In this document: piece after piece, positions 35,359 to 43,607 of the stretch
How positions within the stretch are numbered: the stretch's first letter is position 1
Layout of the letters: every line of letters starts with the position of its first letter
Source: Streptomyces zagrosensis
Lineage (GTDB): Bacteria > Actinomycetota > Actinomycetes > Streptomycetales > Streptomycetaceae
Assembly (NCBI RefSeq): GCF_014203645.1
Contig: NZ_JACHJL010000028.1
Span: forward strand, 1 to 64,000
Direction of reading: 5' to 3'
Length of the DNA: 64,000 nucleotides
Translations under genes and position numbers: made by a program
The notes under the pieces: generated by a model
The model's input: the letters and a program-made list of their open reading frames with translations, nothing else
Told to the model about the DNA's origin: nothing
Databases searched by the model: none

Positions 35359-35410
35359 GGACTAGGTCCTGGGGACTGCGCCCCTGGGCCTCGTACCGGG
35401 GACCTAGTCC
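35359..35410. other. Inverted repeat with a nested stem
   Basis: Arms ggactaggtcc and ggacctagtcc (11 bp, perfect) enclose 30 nt that itself can pair gggg/cccc. The CTAG core is rare in such genomes. It could be a structured RNA, a terminator or a protein site. Confidence 0.5.
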
Positions 35411-35811
35411 CCGTTTCTGAAGTCACTCGGTTAAACGGGGAGGACCTCCCCGGATATTTCGAGGTCCGCTGTGATCTGGGGCACAAAGGTTTGAAGGGGC
35501 GCGAAGGCTGAAGTCAACCCTGCCGGGCGGACTTCCGGCCAGCGGTTTTTCCCCGGTGAGGCCGGGAGGCGAACCGTCTTCTCCGGCGGGTAGCACGCCG
35601 GGAACCCGATGGCTGCGCGCCACGACACAAGGCCCCAATTCCTCCCCCACTATGCCAAACCTCCCCACTGCCCCCAACACCCAAGCAGCGCACACATTCC
35701 GCGCAGACGGCCGCGCCCAGCGCGCGCCGAGCCGCCCCGCTCGGGATGGTGATCGCACAGCGCAGCCACCAGCACCCGACCGGCTGCCCCGGCCACGAAG
35801 GCGGGTCCGGC

Positions 35812-37815
35812 ATGCGGCATCACCGGCCAGGCGAAAGCAGTTCCGGCGCGGAGGGCTCCAACGAGGGCCGCTCCCGACGCAAGGCGCCCGGAGCGGAGGC
35901 TCCCCGGCTGGAGCGGCCTGCATCGGACGCGTACCCGACCGGGGGTCCACTACCGCCCGACGGGCCCCCGCCAGGCCATGCCCCGAACCTGCCCGCGACC
36001 GGCCTCACCCCGCAGCCTCCCCACCCGGAGGACGTCGAGTCGGACACCCCGCACCCACCCCGGCAGCCCACCCCCAACGACACCAGCCCCAGCCCCCGGG
36101 CCCGCCCTGCCCCTGGCCGCACCCACACCCACACCCACCCCCACACCCCGAGCCACATATCCAACGGCCGGCATCACAGACCGCACCGCACCCAAGGCCG
36201 GAGGCGCCGTACCGCGCTCATGACCGCCGCCGCGTTCGCCGCCCTCATACCCGCAGCCTCCGCCGTCCTGGGCGGTCCGACCCCCACACTCCTTGAGCGC
36301 GACCCGCCGACCGGGCAGAAGAGCGCCATACCGGGTCTGGAAGACGGCCAGCCGCGCGAACGCAGCGCCGACAGCGCCGACAGCGCCGACGATGGGCAGC
36401 CTGAACCGAAGGTCGCAGAGGCCGAAGAGCCCGGCGACATAGCAGAACGGGACGGTGCCAAGGCAGCGACGCGAACCGCACCGGATGCGCAGCGCAGCGG
36501 CGAAACCGACGCCGCACGGCCCGATCCCGCCACCCCGAACACCGCCGCCGACCTCCCCTGCGCCCTGCCGACGCGCGGCGACGCCCAGATGGCCGAGGGC
36601 ATACCGACCAAAGGCAGCTACAGCCGCAGCACGGGCACGGTACGGGCCCTGACCCTCATGATCGACTTCCCGGGCACCCCCGGTGAGGGCACCGCGCGGC
36701 AGCGGTTCGCGGAGTTCTTTCCGCAGACCTCGCACTGGTTCGCGCGCAGTTCGTACGGGCGACTCGACTACCGCCCCGCCACGCCCATCCCGCACTGGCT
36801 CCGCATGCCACGCCCCTTCGCCGCGTACGACATCGAACGCGGCAGCCCGTACGAACCCGGCTATCAGCGCCTCCTCAAGGACATCGTGGCCACCGCCGAC
36901 GAACGCGTGGACTTCAGCCGATACGACCTGATCAACGTGCTGGTCACGCCGAACGCCGGGCCATCGGCCGCGCAGACGGTGCTCTCGGTGACGTTCGCGA
37001 ACAACGACCGATCGCCGCGCGCCGATGGCGTACGGCTCTCCAATGTGTCGTTCGTCTACAGCCGCCAAGACGATGGCTCCGGCACCCTGCGCCAGACGGG
37101 CTACCGGGTCCTACCGCACGAAAACAACCACTCCTTCGGCCTCCCCGACCTCTACACGGAGTCCGGAGCGGGCCAGGCCGGCCACTGGGACCTGATGTCC
37201 GAGGACTGGGGCGCGAACAACGACCTCTTGGGCTGGCACAAGTGGAAGCTGGGCTGGCTGAGCCCACGGCAGATCGACTGCGTCACCAACAGCCCCAACG
37301 CAACCGCCCGCCCCGGCACCTCCCGGCACACCCTCAGCCCCCTAGCCCGCCGCGGCGGCGGCACGAAGCTGGCCTACCTGCCGGTGTCCCGCCGCGGTGG
37401 CTACGCCGTCGAGGCCCGTACGAACGAGGGCAACGACGACGCCGTATGCAAGCCGGGCGTTCTCATCTACTGGGTGGACGTCCACAAGGACTCGGGCCAG
37501 GGCCCGGTAACCGTGATGGACAGCACGCGGGACACCAAACCCCCCCACCCGCCCAGCCCGGACAAACACCACCCCCACCAACCCAGCCACCCCCCGGCAT
37601 CCGGCCGAGTCCACCCCAAGGCCGCACTGCACAGCACCCCCCAGGGCTGCACCACGCTCCCCAACGTCCACCCGGGCCTCAGCGACGCGGCCTTCACCCC
37701 GGGCCAGACCTTCACGGACAAGCGGCACGGCGTACGCGTCAGCATCTCCGTCACCGACCGCACCAGAAGCGGCGACTACCCCGTCAAGATCACCCGACAC
37801 TCCACGACGAACTGA
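35812..37815 (+). CDS. Secreted M6-like metalloprotease
   Basis: About 667 aa from ATG 35812 (AAGGCGGG upstream); ATG 35746 is an alternative. A long Pro/His/Arg-rich lead is followed by RRRRTALMTAAAFAALIPAASAVL, a signal-like hydrophobic segment near residues 135-158, then a disordered Ala/Asp/Glu linker. The catalytic part (about 245-560) has ALTLMIDFPGTPGEG, HWFARSSYGRLDYRP, and a zinc site LPHENNHSFGLPDLY, an HExxH in the M6 context, followed by HWDLMSEDWGANNDLLGWHKWKLGWL, typical of immune-inhibitor-A relatives. The odd long lead before the signal means the true start may be at ATG 36220. Confidence 0.8.
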   Translation: MRHHRPGESSSGAEGSNEGRSRRKAPGAEAPRLERPASDAYPTGGPLPPDGPPPGHAPNLPATGLTPQPPHPEDVESDTPHPPRQPTPNDTSPSPRARPAPGRTHTHTHPHTPSHISNGRHHRPHRTQGRRRRTALMTAAAFAALIPAASAVLGGPTPTLLERDPPTGQKSAIPGLEDGQPRERSADSADSADDGQPEPKVAEAEEPGDIAERDGAKAATRTAPDAQRSGETDAARPDPATPNTAADLPCALPTRGDAQMAEGIPTKGSYSRSTGTVRALTLMIDFPGTPGEGTARQRFAEFFPQTSHWFARSSYGRLDYRPATPIPHWLRMPRPFAAYDIERGSPYEPGYQRLLKDIVATADERVDFSRYDLINVLVTPNAGPSAAQTVLSVTFANNDRSPRADGVRLSNVSFVYSRQDDGSGTLRQTGYRVLPHENNHSFGLPDLYTESGAGQAGHWDLMSEDWGANNDLLGWHKWKLGWLSPRQIDCVTNSPNATARPGTSRHTLSPLARRGGGTKLAYLPVSRRGGYAVEARTNEGNDDAVCKPGVLIYWVDVHKDSGQGPVTVMDSTRDTKPPHPPSPDKHHPHQPSHPPASGRVHPKAALHSTPQGCTTLPNVHPGLSDAAFTPGQTFTDKRHGVRVSISVTDRTRSGDYPVKITRHSTTN

Positions 37816-37964
37816 CCCCCCGTCCACCACCACCCCATCCACAGCACCCAGGGACGAGCACAGGAACAGGGCCGGGAACAGGGCCCAGGAAAATAGGCCA
37901 GCAACGGGACGGGGGGAAAGAGGGAGAGAGGGTAACTGCGAACAGGGAACGGGGAACGCGAAGG

Positions 37965-38669
37965 TTACGCGTCCCGCCAGTGCCGCCGCCCCAAGCTGAT
38001 GATGCGCAGCTGGCTGCACGCGGTAGCGGCGATCCGGGCCTCCACCTCGGCCGCGGCACGATCGGCCGCCTCGGCGTCCACCGCGGCCGAACCCTCCGCG
38101 GTGGACACGGTATCGGCAGCGGCCGTACGGTCCGGGGCCGCCTCAAGGAACGCGGCGGCGGTCATCACCATGTGGTCCACATACAGTTCGGCGAGCATCC
38201 GGATGTCCTCCGCGCTCCACCCGTCCGCCACCAACTGCACGGCGAACGCCGCCGCAACCTCATCGACGAAGCGGCCCAACTCGGCGGCGATGGCCTCGCG
38301 AACGGGGCGTACGCCGCCATGTCGCTCGCGCGCGATGAACCGGACGTGCGCCGGGTACGCGCGCACATGCTGCGCCACGGCATCGACGGTGCCCTCGATC
38401 CGCTCCTCGTCGCCGTCCTGCTCGGCGAGTATCGCGCGGATCATGCCGTGCAAACTGCCAAGCGCCTCCTCCACCAGAGCCACACCAAGATCGGCCATGT
38501 CACGAAAGTGCCGATAGAAGGCGGCGGGGGCAACGCCCACCAGCCGGGTCACCTCACGCAGACCGAGGCTGCTCAGGCTCTGCTCCTCAAGCAGCCGCAG
38601 CCCCGCGTCCAGGAGCGCTTGCCTGGTCTTCTGCTTCTGGGCCTGCCTGACCCCGACCGTGTGACTCAT
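37965..38669 (-). CDS. TetR-family regulator, fatty-acid-type
   Basis: A 234-aa regulator starting at ATG 38669. The DNA-binding region is KQKTRQALLDAGLRLLEEQSLSSLGLREVTRLVGVAPAAFYRHFRDMADLGVAL, which resembles the FabR/DesT group of unsaturated-fatty-acid regulators. An Ala/Glu-rich insert sits near residues 190-215. It is divergent from a small membrane-protein operon, with AGTGAAC-type half-sites between. Autoregulation and control of that operon are the simplest reading. Confidence 0.85.
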   Translation of the reverse strand: MSHTVGVRQAQKQKTRQALLDAGLRLLEEQSLSSLGLREVTRLVGVAPAAFYRHFRDMADLGVALVEEALGSLHGMIRAILAEQDGDEERIEGTVDAVAQHVRAYPAHVRFIARERHGGVRPVREAIAAELGRFVDEVAAAFAVQLVADGWSAEDIRMLAELYVDHMVMTAAAFLEAAPDRTAAADTVSTAEGSAAVDAEAADRAAAEVEARIAATACSQLRIISLGRRHWRDA

Positions 38670-38676
38670 GTCATTC

Positions 38677-38750
38677 AGTAAACAGCCGTTCTCTCACTTT
38701 GGCCACCGTACACTGAAGTCAGTGAACAGTCGTCATGCCAACTGTTCACT
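38677..38750. promoter_or_regulatory. TetR operator cluster in the divergent spacer
   Basis: A perfect inverted repeat agtgaacagt (38721-38730) / actgttcact (38741-38750) with a 10-nt gap, and a second imperfect site agtaaac-N4-gttctct at 38677-38694 next to the TetR start. The half-site AGTGAAC is that of DesT-like regulators. Confidence 0.75.
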
Positions 38751-38839
38751 CAATAATCATCGCGTGCTGCGTCAGTTTCACCCCCGTACGCACGCTTCAC
38801 AACCGACACAGACAACCAACCCGCTGGAAAGGCCAAGAC

Positions 38840-38998
38840 ATGCTCGTCCTCGTCGCACTCTTCCTCTTGATGAGCGTCGTGGTCGGCGCGGCAGCCCACA
38901 CCACACTGCCTGTCTTCCTCGTCGCGGCGGCCGTCATCGGCGGCTGGCTGCTCATCTTCTCCATCCGCGAACACCGGGCGCGCACCAGGTTCCACTGA
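38840..38998 (+). CDS. Small two-helix membrane protein
   Basis: A 52-aa protein, MLVLVALFLLMSVVVGAAA then TLPVFLVAAAVIGGWLLIF, ending in a basic REHRARTRFH. The ATG at 38840 has GGAAAGG 9 nt upstream. It is the first gene after the TetR operator and is followed 29 nt later by a DUF4190-type gene, so the two form one operon. No function is known. Confidence 0.7.
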   Translation: MLVLVALFLLMSVVVGAAAHTTLPVFLVAAAVIGGWLLIFSIREHRARTRFH

Positions 38999-39027
38999 CC
39001 GCCACCCCGGAGCGAAAGGAGCACACC

Positions 39028-39528
39028 ATGAGCACCATCACCCGAAACCAAAAGCGCACCACCACCTCCCCGCAGCCGCCCCAGGCTTCGACCAGCCAGC
39101 ACGCCGACCAACACACCGCTCCCCACGCCGACCCACACACCGCGTCAGGTGCGCGCACCGAGCAGCCCACCGGCCCCCACGCCGAGCAGCCCACGCAGGC
39201 ACCCGCTACCGACGCTGCCCACGGCACCGCGCCCACGGCCAACTCCACCAGCGCAAGCGCGACCAAGAGCCAGCGCAAGCGCATCGACCGCCCGCGCGAC
39301 GCCAACGGCATGGCAGTGGCCTCGTTCGTCCTCGGCCTGGTCGGCCTGCTGGTCTTCAACCTGGTCCTCGGCCCCTGCGCGATCGCACTGGCTACCGTCG
39401 CCCTCATCCGAGGCACCGAACGCAAGGGCCGCGCCCTGCTCGGCCTCACCCTGGGCGTGGCAGACCTGATAGTCCTGATCACACTCATCACCGCAAACGA
39501 CACGGTGACCTGGCAGTTCGGCGGCTAA
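39028..39528 (+). CDS. DUF4190-type membrane protein
   Basis: A 166-aa protein with AAAGGAG before the ATG at 39028. Residues 1-90 are Thr/Ala/His/Pro-rich and disordered. DANGMAVASFVLGLVGLLVFNLVLGPCAIALATVALIRGTERKGRALLGLTLGVADLIVLITLI has two membrane helices around a conserved short loop, as in DUF4190 proteins. It is the second gene of the TetR-linked operon. Role unknown. Confidence 0.8.
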   Translation: MSTITRNQKRTTTSPQPPQASTSQHADQHTAPHADPHTASGARTEQPTGPHAEQPTQAPATDAAHGTAPTANSTSASATKSQRKRIDRPRDANGMAVASFVLGLVGLLVFNLVLGPCAIALATVALIRGTERKGRALLGLTLGVADLIVLITLITANDTVTWQFGG

Positions 39529-39718
39529 CCAACGAGCGAGCCCCCGGGACGCGCCCCGCGCCCCCGGCCCGCCTCCTCGGTCTGCCCCCTGCCCCCGCCC
39601 CCCACCCCGCGAACACCCCCCATCCGCTACCCTGTCTTGGGCCGCCTTCACCGACGGCCCAGGCCACCATGCGGAGACCACCACCGATCTCACCCGAGAC
39701 CGAGGTCCCTCACGGCCC

Positions 39719-39791
39719 GCCTCCGTAGCTCAGGGGATAGAGCACCGCTCTCCTAAAGCGGGTGCCGCAGGTTCGAATCCTGCCGGGGGCA
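39719..39791 (+). tRNA. tRNA-Arg (anticodon CCT)
   Basis: A 73-nt cloverleaf. Acceptor GCCTCCG/CGGGGGC has one U-G pair. The anticodon loop CTCCTAA gives CCT, reading AGG. The T-arm is GCAGGTTCGAATCCTGC. CCA is not encoded. tRNA-Arg genes are common integration sites, and decayed integrases lie directly downstream. Confidence 0.95.
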
Positions 39792-39810
39792 CGCTTAAGT
39801 AGCAGGTCAA

Positions 39811-39842
39811 AGGCCCTGTCGCCCGCTGGGGCGACAGGGCCT
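39811..39842 (+). terminator. Hairpin terminator after tRNA-Arg
   Basis: A perfect 14-bp stem aggccctgtcgccc/gggcgacagggcct with a gctg loop, 20 nt past the tRNA. Confidence 0.85.
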
Positions 39843-39905
39843 CTGCCGTCCGGCACGGATTTAGCACACACGAGATGTGCGCCGAGGGTGGGGAGCTGTA
39901 CCGCG

Positions 39906-40259
39906 ATGCCCGCTAAGGACGAACTGGCCAAGCGCCGTTACGACAACCTGGTCGACCGCCTGGAGACTCTGATGACGGCTTCACTGAAGCCTGGTTACCA
40001 GGGTTACCACGGACAGCTGGCCCTGGGCAGTGACGATCTCGAAGAGATAGGCGGCCTCAAGGACGCACGACGTGTCGCGCGCGAGGCGGGCCGTCGTCTT
40101 GGCTGGCAGCCGAAGACCCAGCTCGTGGACGGACGCCTCTTCGTCTACGACGACCGTGAGGTACCCGAAGAGATCAGCCGTCTCGCAATGCGCGACGCCG
40201 CCGAGGCAATGGACGCCTTCATGCGGCCGTACCTGAACCGGGCCCCGCGGAACAGCTGA
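39906..40259 (+). CDS. Hypothetical protein beside tRNA-Arg
   Basis: A 117-aa soluble, charged protein from ATG 39906: MPAKDELAKRRYDNLVDRLE at the start, then GYHGQLALGSDDLEEIGGLKDARRVAREAGRRLGWQPKTQLVDGRLFVYDD and a helical end. I do not recognise a domain. The pattern (helix, short beta region around RLFVYDDREVPEE, helix) and its place between the tRNA and an integrase relic suggest cargo of the integrated element. A 21-nt sequence before it (cggcacggatttagcacaca) recurs with three changes near 40321. Confidence 0.65.
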   Translation: MPAKDELAKRRYDNLVDRLETLMTASLKPGYQGYHGQLALGSDDLEEIGGLKDARRVAREAGRRLGWQPKTQLVDGRLFVYDDREVPEEISRLAMRDAAEAMDAFMRPYLNRAPRNS

Positions 40260-40339
40260 GCGGCACCCTGCCGTCAGGTGCCGCCCCTGCCTGTCTGACG
40301 GGCAGCACCTAGCTGGCATCGGCACGGATCAGGCACACA

Positions 40340-40690
40340 TCACGCTGCGGCGTCCTCCAGGTCCGCCACCGCCTCGGCGCCCTTGCGGGCCTTCCTCTCA
40401 GCCTTCTCCAACTTGGCCTTTGCCTTGGCCAGTTGCTTCGCCCGACGCTTGTGCATCTTCTTCGAGACCTCGTCGAGACGGTCGGGGAAGAGATGGCCCT
40501 ACGTGTCCAGCGTCAGCGTCGCCGACTTGTGGCCAAGCATCGTCTGGACGACGTTGACGTCCGCGCCGCTGGCGATGGCGAGCGAGGCCGCCGTGTGGCG
40601 CAGTTTGTGCGGGGTGAGCTTGAGCTGGCCGAGGCCCGTCTTGGTGACCGCCGGGGCGAAGAACCGCTGGCCCTCTGGGGCGCACTACCC
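40340..40690 (-). pseudogene. Tyrosine-recombinase (phage-type integrase) relic with a stop at the catalytic Tyr
   Basis: The minus strand encodes the last third of a tyrosine recombinase: EGQRFFAPAVTKTGLGQLKL, then LTPHKLRHTAASLAIASGAD (the HxLRH box with the catalytic Arg), VNVVQTMLGHKSATLTLDT, then TAG (40501-40499), then GHLFPDRLDEVSKKM and a Lys/Ala-rich tail to the TGA at 40340. In the family the residue after LDT is Tyr, the nucleophile; the codon has become a stop. Upstream of EGQRF the frame is closed by another stop and the first two thirds are gone. The gene read toward the tRNA, as usual for an attL-side integrase. Confidence 0.85.
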
Positions 40691-40742
40691 TCGCTCGGCC
40701 CGCGACCGGGTTGGTCGCGGGCCCTTGCGCGTGCCTGGGTGC

Positions 40743-41045
40743 GGCGGCGCTGATGCTGCACAAGGGGTGCGGTACAGATCGGTCACTAATCGCTTACTCA
40801 AGCAGGAACCAGCAGGTCAGAGCCGCGAATGCTCACACTGGTCATGCTCTCCTCCGCCGACGTCGGCGCACCACCCAGCGTTTTACCTGTTGCGTTTATT
40901 TCGTTTATTGCGAATACTGGACAACGATAGACACCGCCAGACAACGGCCAAGCCGCCACCGTCACCCACACCGCCACCCCACACCGACCGTCAAGCGACA
41001 CCTCATAGGCGACGCCCAACCCGCCAGACCACCAAGGGGCGCACC
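40743..41045 (+). promoter_or_regulatory. Promoter region of the toxin-antitoxin operon
   Basis: 303 bp without a gene. The stretch 40881-40915 is AT-rich with two direct copies of cgtttatt (40893-40900, 40902-40909) and is the most promoter-like part. The repeat could be the antitoxin's operator. A tentative reading. Confidence 0.4.
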
Positions 41046-41507
41046 ATGACCAAGACCGACATCAGGCCGGTTCAACTGCCGGACGAGAAGAAGGCAACCG
41101 CCAACCAGGCCCTCACTCGCGTCCGCAGCTACCTGACTGAGCATCAGGACCTCGGACAGATCCACGTCACCGTTCAGGACGAAACCGACCGCGAGCCACT
41201 CACCCTCCCCAGGGAGGCTGTGGAGCTGCTCGCCACCCTGCTCGCCCACCTCGGCGCCGGCCGCGCCGTGTCCATCGTCCCCTCGGACGCAGAACTCACC
41301 ACCCAGCAGGCCGCGGACATGCTGAATGTCTCCCGGCCCTTCTTGATCGGCCTCCTCGACGCCGGGGAGATCGGTTACCGGACCGTCGGAACGCACCGCA
41401 GAATCACAGCCTCGTCCCTGCTGGAATACAAGCGACAAGACGACCATCGACGCCGCCAAGTGGCCGACGAGCTGACCCAGCTAGGACAAGAGATGGGATT
41501 GATGTAG
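41046..41507 (+). CDS. Antitoxin-type protein with excisionase-family helix-turn-helix
   Basis: A 153-aa protein. The C-terminal half, SDAELTTQQAADMLNVSRPFLIGLLDAGEIGYRTVGTHRRI, is a MerR/excisionase-like DNA-binding domain. The N-terminal half has VTVQDETDREPLTLPREAVELLATLLAHL, seen in antitoxins paired with PIN toxins. It is followed by the PIN gene 3 nt later, so it is co-translated. Expected role: neutralise the toxin and repress the operon. Confidence 0.8.
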   Translation: MTKTDIRPVQLPDEKKATANQALTRVRSYLTEHQDLGQIHVTVQDETDREPLTLPREAVELLATLLAHLGAGRAVSIVPSDAELTTQQAADMLNVSRPFLIGLLDAGEIGYRTVGTHRRITASSLLEYKRQDDHRRRQVADELTQLGQEMGLM

Positions 41508-41510
41508 GCC

Positions 41511-42071
41511 ATGCCCTTCGTCGCCGTCTACGACGCCAACGTTCTATACCCCAGCACCCTCCGCGACGTACTCATACGCGTCGCGCAGGCCGGTCTGGTG
41601 CAGGCGAAGTGGACGGACCAGATCCTGGATGAGACGTTCCGGAATCTGAAAGCGAACCGGCCAGAGCTCAATCCGGATCATCTGGACAGGACACGCAGCC
41701 TGATGGTGGGTTCCATCCGCGACGTGCTGGTCAAGGGGTACGAGCCGCTCATCGACATGCTCGAGTTGCCCGACCCCGATGACCGGCACGTCTTGGCGGC
41801 CGCCATCAAAGCCCGCGCCCAAGTCATCGTCACATCCAACCTGAAGGACTTCCCGGCCGACCGACTCACCCCGTGGGATGTAGAGGCGGTACATCCTGAC
41901 GTGTTTCTGGAGGCGCAGGTCGACCTGTCCTCCCAGGTCGTATATGCCACGCTTCAGCAAATCGCCGACAGCTGGAGGACCCCACCCAATGCCGTGGTCG
42001 CAGACGTCATAACGTCCTTGGAGCGCGAAGGGCTGGTCGCGGCAGTTGCAGCGCTGCGCGCGCTCACGTGA
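41511..42071 (+). CDS. PIN-domain ribonuclease toxin
   Basis: A 186-aa PIN-domain protein. The acidic metal-binding positions are visible: Asp8 in VYDANVLYP, the DQILDETFRNL acidic site, the LPDPDDRHVLAAAIKA aspartates, and VIVTSNLKDFP near the fourth position. A C-terminal helical part (SSQVVYATLQQIADSWR) lies beyond the PIN fold. It belongs to the group found directly after excisionase-type antitoxins rather than to the short VapC group. It is intact although its host element is decayed. Confidence 0.85.
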   Translation: MPFVAVYDANVLYPSTLRDVLIRVAQAGLVQAKWTDQILDETFRNLKANRPELNPDHLDRTRSLMVGSIRDVLVKGYEPLIDMLELPDPDDRHVLAAAIKARAQVIVTSNLKDFPADRLTPWDVEAVHPDVFLEAQVDLSSQVVYATLQQIADSWRTPPNAVVADVITSLEREGLVAAVAALRALT

Positions 42072-42477
42072 GGCGGTTAAGGATCAGGCAACAGCATCCT
42101 CGTAGGCTGCACGTAACGCGGAGGCATGGCAGGGGGCGACAGGTGAACGGGCCCGGTTATGGTCCCTGCCTGTACGACGATGCTCTGCTGGCCGCCTGAT
42201 ACAGAGTTGACTGTCGAGTCCATGCCTACAGGGTTCTCCATCACCACGCCCCCACTCGCAACAAGTCTCCGGCTACATATACACCGCGCGGGAGCGGGGA
42301 ACTTGGCCTTAGGAACACACGCGCACGGCCCACGACTTGGATCGATTGATCACAGCAGGCTGCATGTAGCCTCGGCTGCTGGCACGGCAGGCTGTGCTTC
42401 AGCTGGCAGCCTGCCAGCTAGGCATCCGTACAGAACGCATTCAGCACACATGAGGCTGGGAACCCCCGTGAACATGC
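42072..42477. other. Gene-free part of the decayed island
   Basis: About 400 bp, lower in GC than the flanks, with short disrupted frames only, for example an 18-codon frame at 42143-42199 that closes at a stop. Likely remains of element genes. Confidence 0.5.
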
Positions 42478-42756
42478 GAGAACTACAAGCTCCCCGGCAC
42501 CGGTGAGATCGTCCCGCTGTCGTAGGTCGTGCCGTCCGACAGCGACGAGGAACGGCTGCCGCTCGTCAACCCGGGAATGGCCAGCATCCTGGCCACGATC
42601 CGGGCCGAACGCCCCGCCGCGGAATACCGGGAGCCCACCGAGCAGGAGTGGCGCTACTTCCAGCAGCACTTCGAGATCCGCAAGGTCTCCCTGGGGACCT
42701 GCGGACGGCCCTACGGGCCCCTGTATGCACGAACCGGCGGTCAAGGTCCGGGACGT
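42478..42756 (+). pseudogene. C-terminal relic of a large site-specific integrase
   Basis: The frame reads ENYKLPGTGEIVPLS, a TAG stop (42523), then NPGMASILATIRAERPAAEYREPTEQEWRYFQQHFEIRKVSLGTCGRPYG. This follows the C-terminus of large actinomycete integrases, which I recall as EYRxPTxxEWxxFxxHFExRKVxLGTCGRxxGTPCxHEHAC. After GRPYG the match moves by one base to GPCMHEPAVKVRDV, so a stop and a frameshift both break it. It marks the far end of the island that starts at tRNA-Arg. Confidence 0.65.
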
Positions 42757-42858
42757 TTGACAGCTGCTTCTGGCATCAACGGCGGTGATCAGCCAGGGTC
42801 GGGGCGCCGTTTCGGCAACCGGTTCCCGTGGCTGTTGGGTAGACGCGCCCCATCAGGA

Positions 42859-43407
42859 TCAGGACTGCCGTCGAATCGCGGTGACGTCGAACTCCAGCGT
42901 GACCTTCGGGCTGATGAAAACAGTGGTTGCGGCGTTCCAGTTCACGCCCCAGTCGTTGCGGTTGATCGTGGTGCTGGCCCTGAAGCCGACCCGGAGGTTG
43001 CCCTGAGGGTCGTTTTCGCCGCCGGTCAATTCGACGTCCAGGGTGACCGGTTTGGCTACGCCGCGGGCGGTCAGGTCGCCGGTGAGCTTGTAGTGGGTTT
43101 CGTCTACCTGCTCCACCGTGGCCGAGGTGAAGGTGATGGCTGGGTGGTTGTCCAGGTCCAGGAACTTGCCGCGCAGCAGGTCGTCGCGCTGCCGGTTGTG
43201 GGTGTGGATGCTCTTCGCCTGGATCACCAGGCGTACACGGGACGTTGTCGGGTGGTCGCCGTTCAGGTGCACATCGCCCTCGAACTCCCCGAAGTGCCCG
43301 CGCACCCTGGTGGACATGGTGTGCCGCGCGACGAAGCCGATGCGGGTGTGCCCGGTATCGAGGGCATAGTTGCCGGTCAGGTCGCCGAGCCTGGTGGTGA
43401 TCGGCAT
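42859..43407 (-). CDS. YceI-family lipid-binding protein
   Basis: A 182-aa lipocalin-like protein of the YceI family, which binds isoprenoid or fatty lipids. The conserved start GNYALDTGHTRIGFVARHTMSTRVRGHFGEFEGDV, the middle LRGKFLDLDNHPAITFTS, and VTLDVELTGGENDPQGNLRVGFRASTTINRNDWGVNWN are all present. No signal peptide, so cytoplasmic. An unusually perfect palindrome lies 58-107 nt upstream of its start, in the spacer shared with the AhpD-like gene's 3' end. Confidence 0.92.
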   Translation of the reverse strand: MPITTRLGDLTGNYALDTGHTRIGFVARHTMSTRVRGHFGEFEGDVHLNGDHPTTSRVRLVIQAKSIHTHNRQRDDLLRGKFLDLDNHPAITFTSATVEQVDETHYKLTGDLTARGVAKPVTLDVELTGGENDPQGNLRVGFRASTTINRNDWGVNWNAATTVFISPKVTLEFDVTAIRRQS

Positions 43408-43464
43408 GTGTGGTCACTCCTTGGGGGTGTGCGCAGCGTAGGTGAGACGACGTGTTCGCGCCGC

Positions 43465-43514
43465 GGTGGCCGGATATCGGATATCAGTTACCAGATATCG
43501 GATATCCGGCCACC
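43465..43514. promoter_or_regulatory. Large palindrome with four GATATC cores, upstream of yceI
   Basis: Two 21-nt arms (43465-43485 and 43494-43514), complementary at 20 of 21 positions, around an 8-nt centre agttacca. Each arm repeats GGATATC/GATATC. It is 58 nt from the YceI start. It could be a dimer-of-dimers operator, or a terminator of the upstream AhpD-like gene. Confidence 0.65.
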
Positions 43515-43607
43515 GGCGGTTTCCGTGGGTCCGGCAGTGTGCCCTGGTCCCGTCCGGTGCCCTGCCCGTCTCCAACGGGGGCCGTCAGGGGTGAACAGGG
43601 CGGCTAG

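Larger units (their letters stand above)
35103..35811. other. Gene-free region with repeats and a structured element
   Basis: About 700 bp between the TetR gene and the metalloprotease gene. It holds the 15-bp repeat at 35225-35279 and the inverted repeat at 35359-35410. No protein-like frame is seen. Confidence 0.6.

Noticed and set aside
42143..42199. Small gene after the PIN toxin
   Set aside because: Only 18 codons, no ribosome-binding site of note, inside decayed sequence.
39792..42756. Search for a second copy of the tRNA-Arg 3' end (attR)
   Set aside because: No repeat of the tRNA tail seen in the next 3 kb, so element boundaries cannot be proven.
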